In this document: positions 62,369 to 64,000 of the stretch, in pieces
How the letters are laid out: each line of letters opens with the position of its first letter
Position numbering within the stretch: position 1 is the first letter of the stretch
Assembly: GCA_934463425.1 (NCBI GenBank)
Contig: CAKSJP010000002.1
Location: 1-64,000, forward strand
Direction: 5' to 3'
DNA: 64,000 bases
From: an uncultured Ruminococcus sp.
Lineage (GTDB): Bacteria > Bacillota > Clostridia > Oscillospirales > Ruminococcaceae
Made by a program: the position numbers and the translations under genes
Notes under the pieces: model-generated
What the model saw: the letters and a program-made list of their open reading frames with translations, nothing else
Told to the model about the DNA's origin: nothing
Databases searched by the model: none

Positions 62369-62521
62369 TTATTCGCTTTCGGGCAGCGCCGGTATCAGCT
62401 GTACCAGAAATTTCAGCAGCGAAATGGCATCTCTGCTGCTGATCTCCTTGTCTCCGTCACAGTCGGCATTTTTGGAAAAATCACCAAAAAAATAGAACTC
62501 GCATAAGATAAAATGTGTTTC
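62369..62521 (-). pseudogene. Remnant of a dockerin-coding gene
   Basis: On the minus strand an open stretch with no start reads ADCDGDKEISSRDAISLLK, then FLVQLIPALPESE and a stop at 62369. That is the second half of a dockerin (Asp-rich Ca loop, then an amphipathic helix) with its normal C-terminal end. A stop at 62524-62522 closes it upstream. The first repeat is at best degenerate (FYFFGDFSKN) and no enzyme domain remains. Confidence 0.6.
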
Positions 62522-62609
62522 TCAAAAGCACCGATGCGTGAAACTTCATCCAAAAGACGCGCATCTCATTTTATGGAAACACTCGATAAAACCGAAGGAG
62601 GAGCAGTCT

Positions 62610-63686
62610 ATGCCTTTCATTAGTCTCTGCATGATCGTCCGAAATGAAGAAGCCGTACTGGGGCGCTGCCTGGATTCCGTGGCAGATCTGGTGGATGAGA
62701 TCATCCTGGCGGACACCGGCTCTACCGACCGCACCAAAGCCATCGCCGCGGAATATGCGGCAAAGGTCTATGATTTTCCCTGGTGCGATGACTTTTCCGC
62801 CGCCCGAAACTTTGCGGTGTCTCAGGCTGTGGGAGACTATTGGATGTGGCTGGATGCCGATGATGTCGTAGAGGGCGACAACCACGAAAAGCTCCGGAAG
62901 ATCCTGGAACACCCGGACGCTGACATGGTATATCTCCCCTATTGGCTCAGTTTCAGCCCGGACGGCACACCGCAGACGATCTCCCGCCGGGAACGCATCT
63001 TTCGCCGGGAGCGCGGCTATCGCTTCACCGGAGCAGTACACGAAGCGGTCATTCCGTCGGGAATATGCCGTGACGGTGACGCGGCAGTCTCACACCGAAA
63101 ACTGCGCCCCAGTGACCCCGACCGCAATCTCCACATCTATCAGCAAAAGCTGATGCGCGGCGAACCCTTTTCACCCAGAGAGCAGTATTACTATGCCCGG
63201 GAGCTTTGGGATCACGGCGCATATCGGGCGGCGCTGCCCATACTGGAGCATTTTTTGGATGAGGAAAAGGGCTGGGCACCGGACCTGGTGGGAGCGTGTC
63301 TGCTCTGCGGCAGGTGCCGCCGAAAGCTGGGGCAGCCGAAAAAGGCATTGCATCGTCTGTTTTGCTCCTTTGCCTATGGCATTCCGCACCCGGAGATCTG
63401 CTGTGAGATCGGCAGCATCCTCCTGGAATCGCGGCAATATTCGGATGCAGCATTTTGGTATCACCTTGCCATGAACAGCAGCACACAGCCGCAGGAGGGC
63501 TTCTGGCGGCAGGAATGCTGTGATTATCTCCCTGCCATACAGCTGTGCGTCTGCTATGACCGCATGGGAGACATCCTGAAAGCTGCCGCATATAATGAAC
63601 TAGCCGGAAGCTTCCGCCCCGGAGACGAGGCGGTCGCCTATAACCGGCGCTATTTCGCAGAAAAAGCGAACCCCCAAACCCCATAA
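62610..63686 (+). CDS. Family 2 glycosyltransferase with TPR-like C-terminus
   Basis: The ATG at 62610 (GAAGGAGGAG upstream) gives 358 residues. The GT-A domain shows ISLCMIVRNEEAVLGRCLDS, EIILADTGSTDRT and the DxD motif in WMWLDADDV. The C-terminal half is helical and TPR-like (REQYYYARELWDHGAYRAAL), as in SunS- and protein-glycosylating enzymes. The gene is 17 bp before a collagen-like gene, so it may glycosylate that protein, as collagen-like surface proteins are in other Firmicutes. Confidence 0.9.
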   Translation: MPFISLCMIVRNEEAVLGRCLDSVADLVDEIILADTGSTDRTKAIAAEYAAKVYDFPWCDDFSAARNFAVSQAVGDYWMWLDADDVVEGDNHEKLRKILEHPDADMVYLPYWLSFSPDGTPQTISRRERIFRRERGYRFTGAVHEAVIPSGICRDGDAAVSHRKLRPSDPDRNLHIYQQKLMRGEPFSPREQYYYARELWDHGAYRAALPILEHFLDEEKGWAPDLVGACLLCGRCRRKLGQPKKALHRLFCSFAYGIPHPEICCEIGSILLESRQYSDAAFWYHLAMNSSTQPQEGFWRQECCDYLPAIQLCVCYDRMGDILKAAAYNELAGSFRPGDEAVAYNRRYFAEKANPQTP

Positions 63687-63700
63687 GAAAGGAGCGATAG

Positions 63701-64000
<300 letters not shown>

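Overview
This 64 kb window is bacterial chromosome from a Gram-positive, anaerobic, plant-fibre-degrading member of the Clostridia. A Ruminococcus close to R. champanellensis is the best guess. The basis is the secreted enzymes and proteins with C-terminal dockerin modules (a GH9 cellulase with CBM3c, a GH10 xylanase, three non-catalytic proteins), Gram-positive signal peptides and lipoboxes, strong AGGAGG-type ribosome sites, a 2-oxoacid:ferredoxin oxidoreductase, lactate/malate metabolism and a fairly high GC content for this group. The genus is inferred, not proven. No phage, plasmid backbone, rRNA or CRISPR array is visible.

Layout. 0-4.3 kb: end of glyA, rarA, a small convergent gene and a MATE exporter. 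4.3-6.1 kb: a dockerin protein, then a candidate small transcript. 6.2-13 kb: MscS channel, membrane protein, D-lactate dehydrogenase, a 168 bp MITE-like element, PepV-type dipeptidase, two AT-rich immunity-like genes, a DUF3592-like protein and an SGNH hydrolase. 13.1-16.7 kb: two paralogous PPC-repeat dockerin proteins. 16.8-24.1 kb, minus strand: a four-subunit 2-oxoacid oxidoreductase operon, a P-loop ATPase, a ketoacyl synthase III/acyl-CoA ligase pair and an XRE regulator. 24.2-28.6 kb: an FMN-riboswitch riboflavin operon (ribD-ribE-ribBA-lipoprotein-ribH). 28.7-33.4 kb: HAD phosphatase and a sugar ABC transporter operon. 33.4-37.1 kb: ComEA-like protein, malic enzyme and a malate-type LDH/MDH-family dehydrogenase. 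37.3-41 kb: GH9 cellulase and a K+/H+ antiporter. 41.1-47.3 kb: serine hydrolase, three tRNAs (Lys, Arg, Leu), AbrB-like regulator, DnaD and DnaC-like replication proteins and two zinc-ribbon membrane proteins. 47.6-53.6 kb: GH2 glycosidase, a candidate type I toxin-antitoxin locus, GH10 xylanase, DUF3783 protein and an orphan copy of the antitoxin-type RNA. 53.6-60.7 kb: the phosphate regulon pstSCAB-phoU-phoP-phoR. 60.7-64 kb: nitroreductase, YwaF-like membrane protein, a dockerin remnant, a glycosyltransferase and the start of a collagen-like protein.

How the genes fit together. The GH9, GH10 and dockerin proteins would be exported and assembled on cohesin scaffolds outside the window. The GH2 enzyme has no visible signal peptide, so with the sugar ABC importer it may handle the released oligosaccharides. 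Lactate dehydrogenase, malate-type dehydrogenase, malic enzyme and the 2-oxoacid:ferredoxin oxidoreductase form a fermentative redox network. The riboflavin and phosphate blocks are housekeeping.

The most interesting signal is the 50.5-50.75 kb locus. A 28-codon hydrophobic peptide with a near-perfect Shine-Dalgarno site, held in a hairpin, faces a promoter-driven, terminator-ended antisense RNA of about 90 nt. A diverged second RNA copy without a toxin gene lies at 53.47-53.60 kb. Several families of palindromic interspersed repeats also occur between genes.
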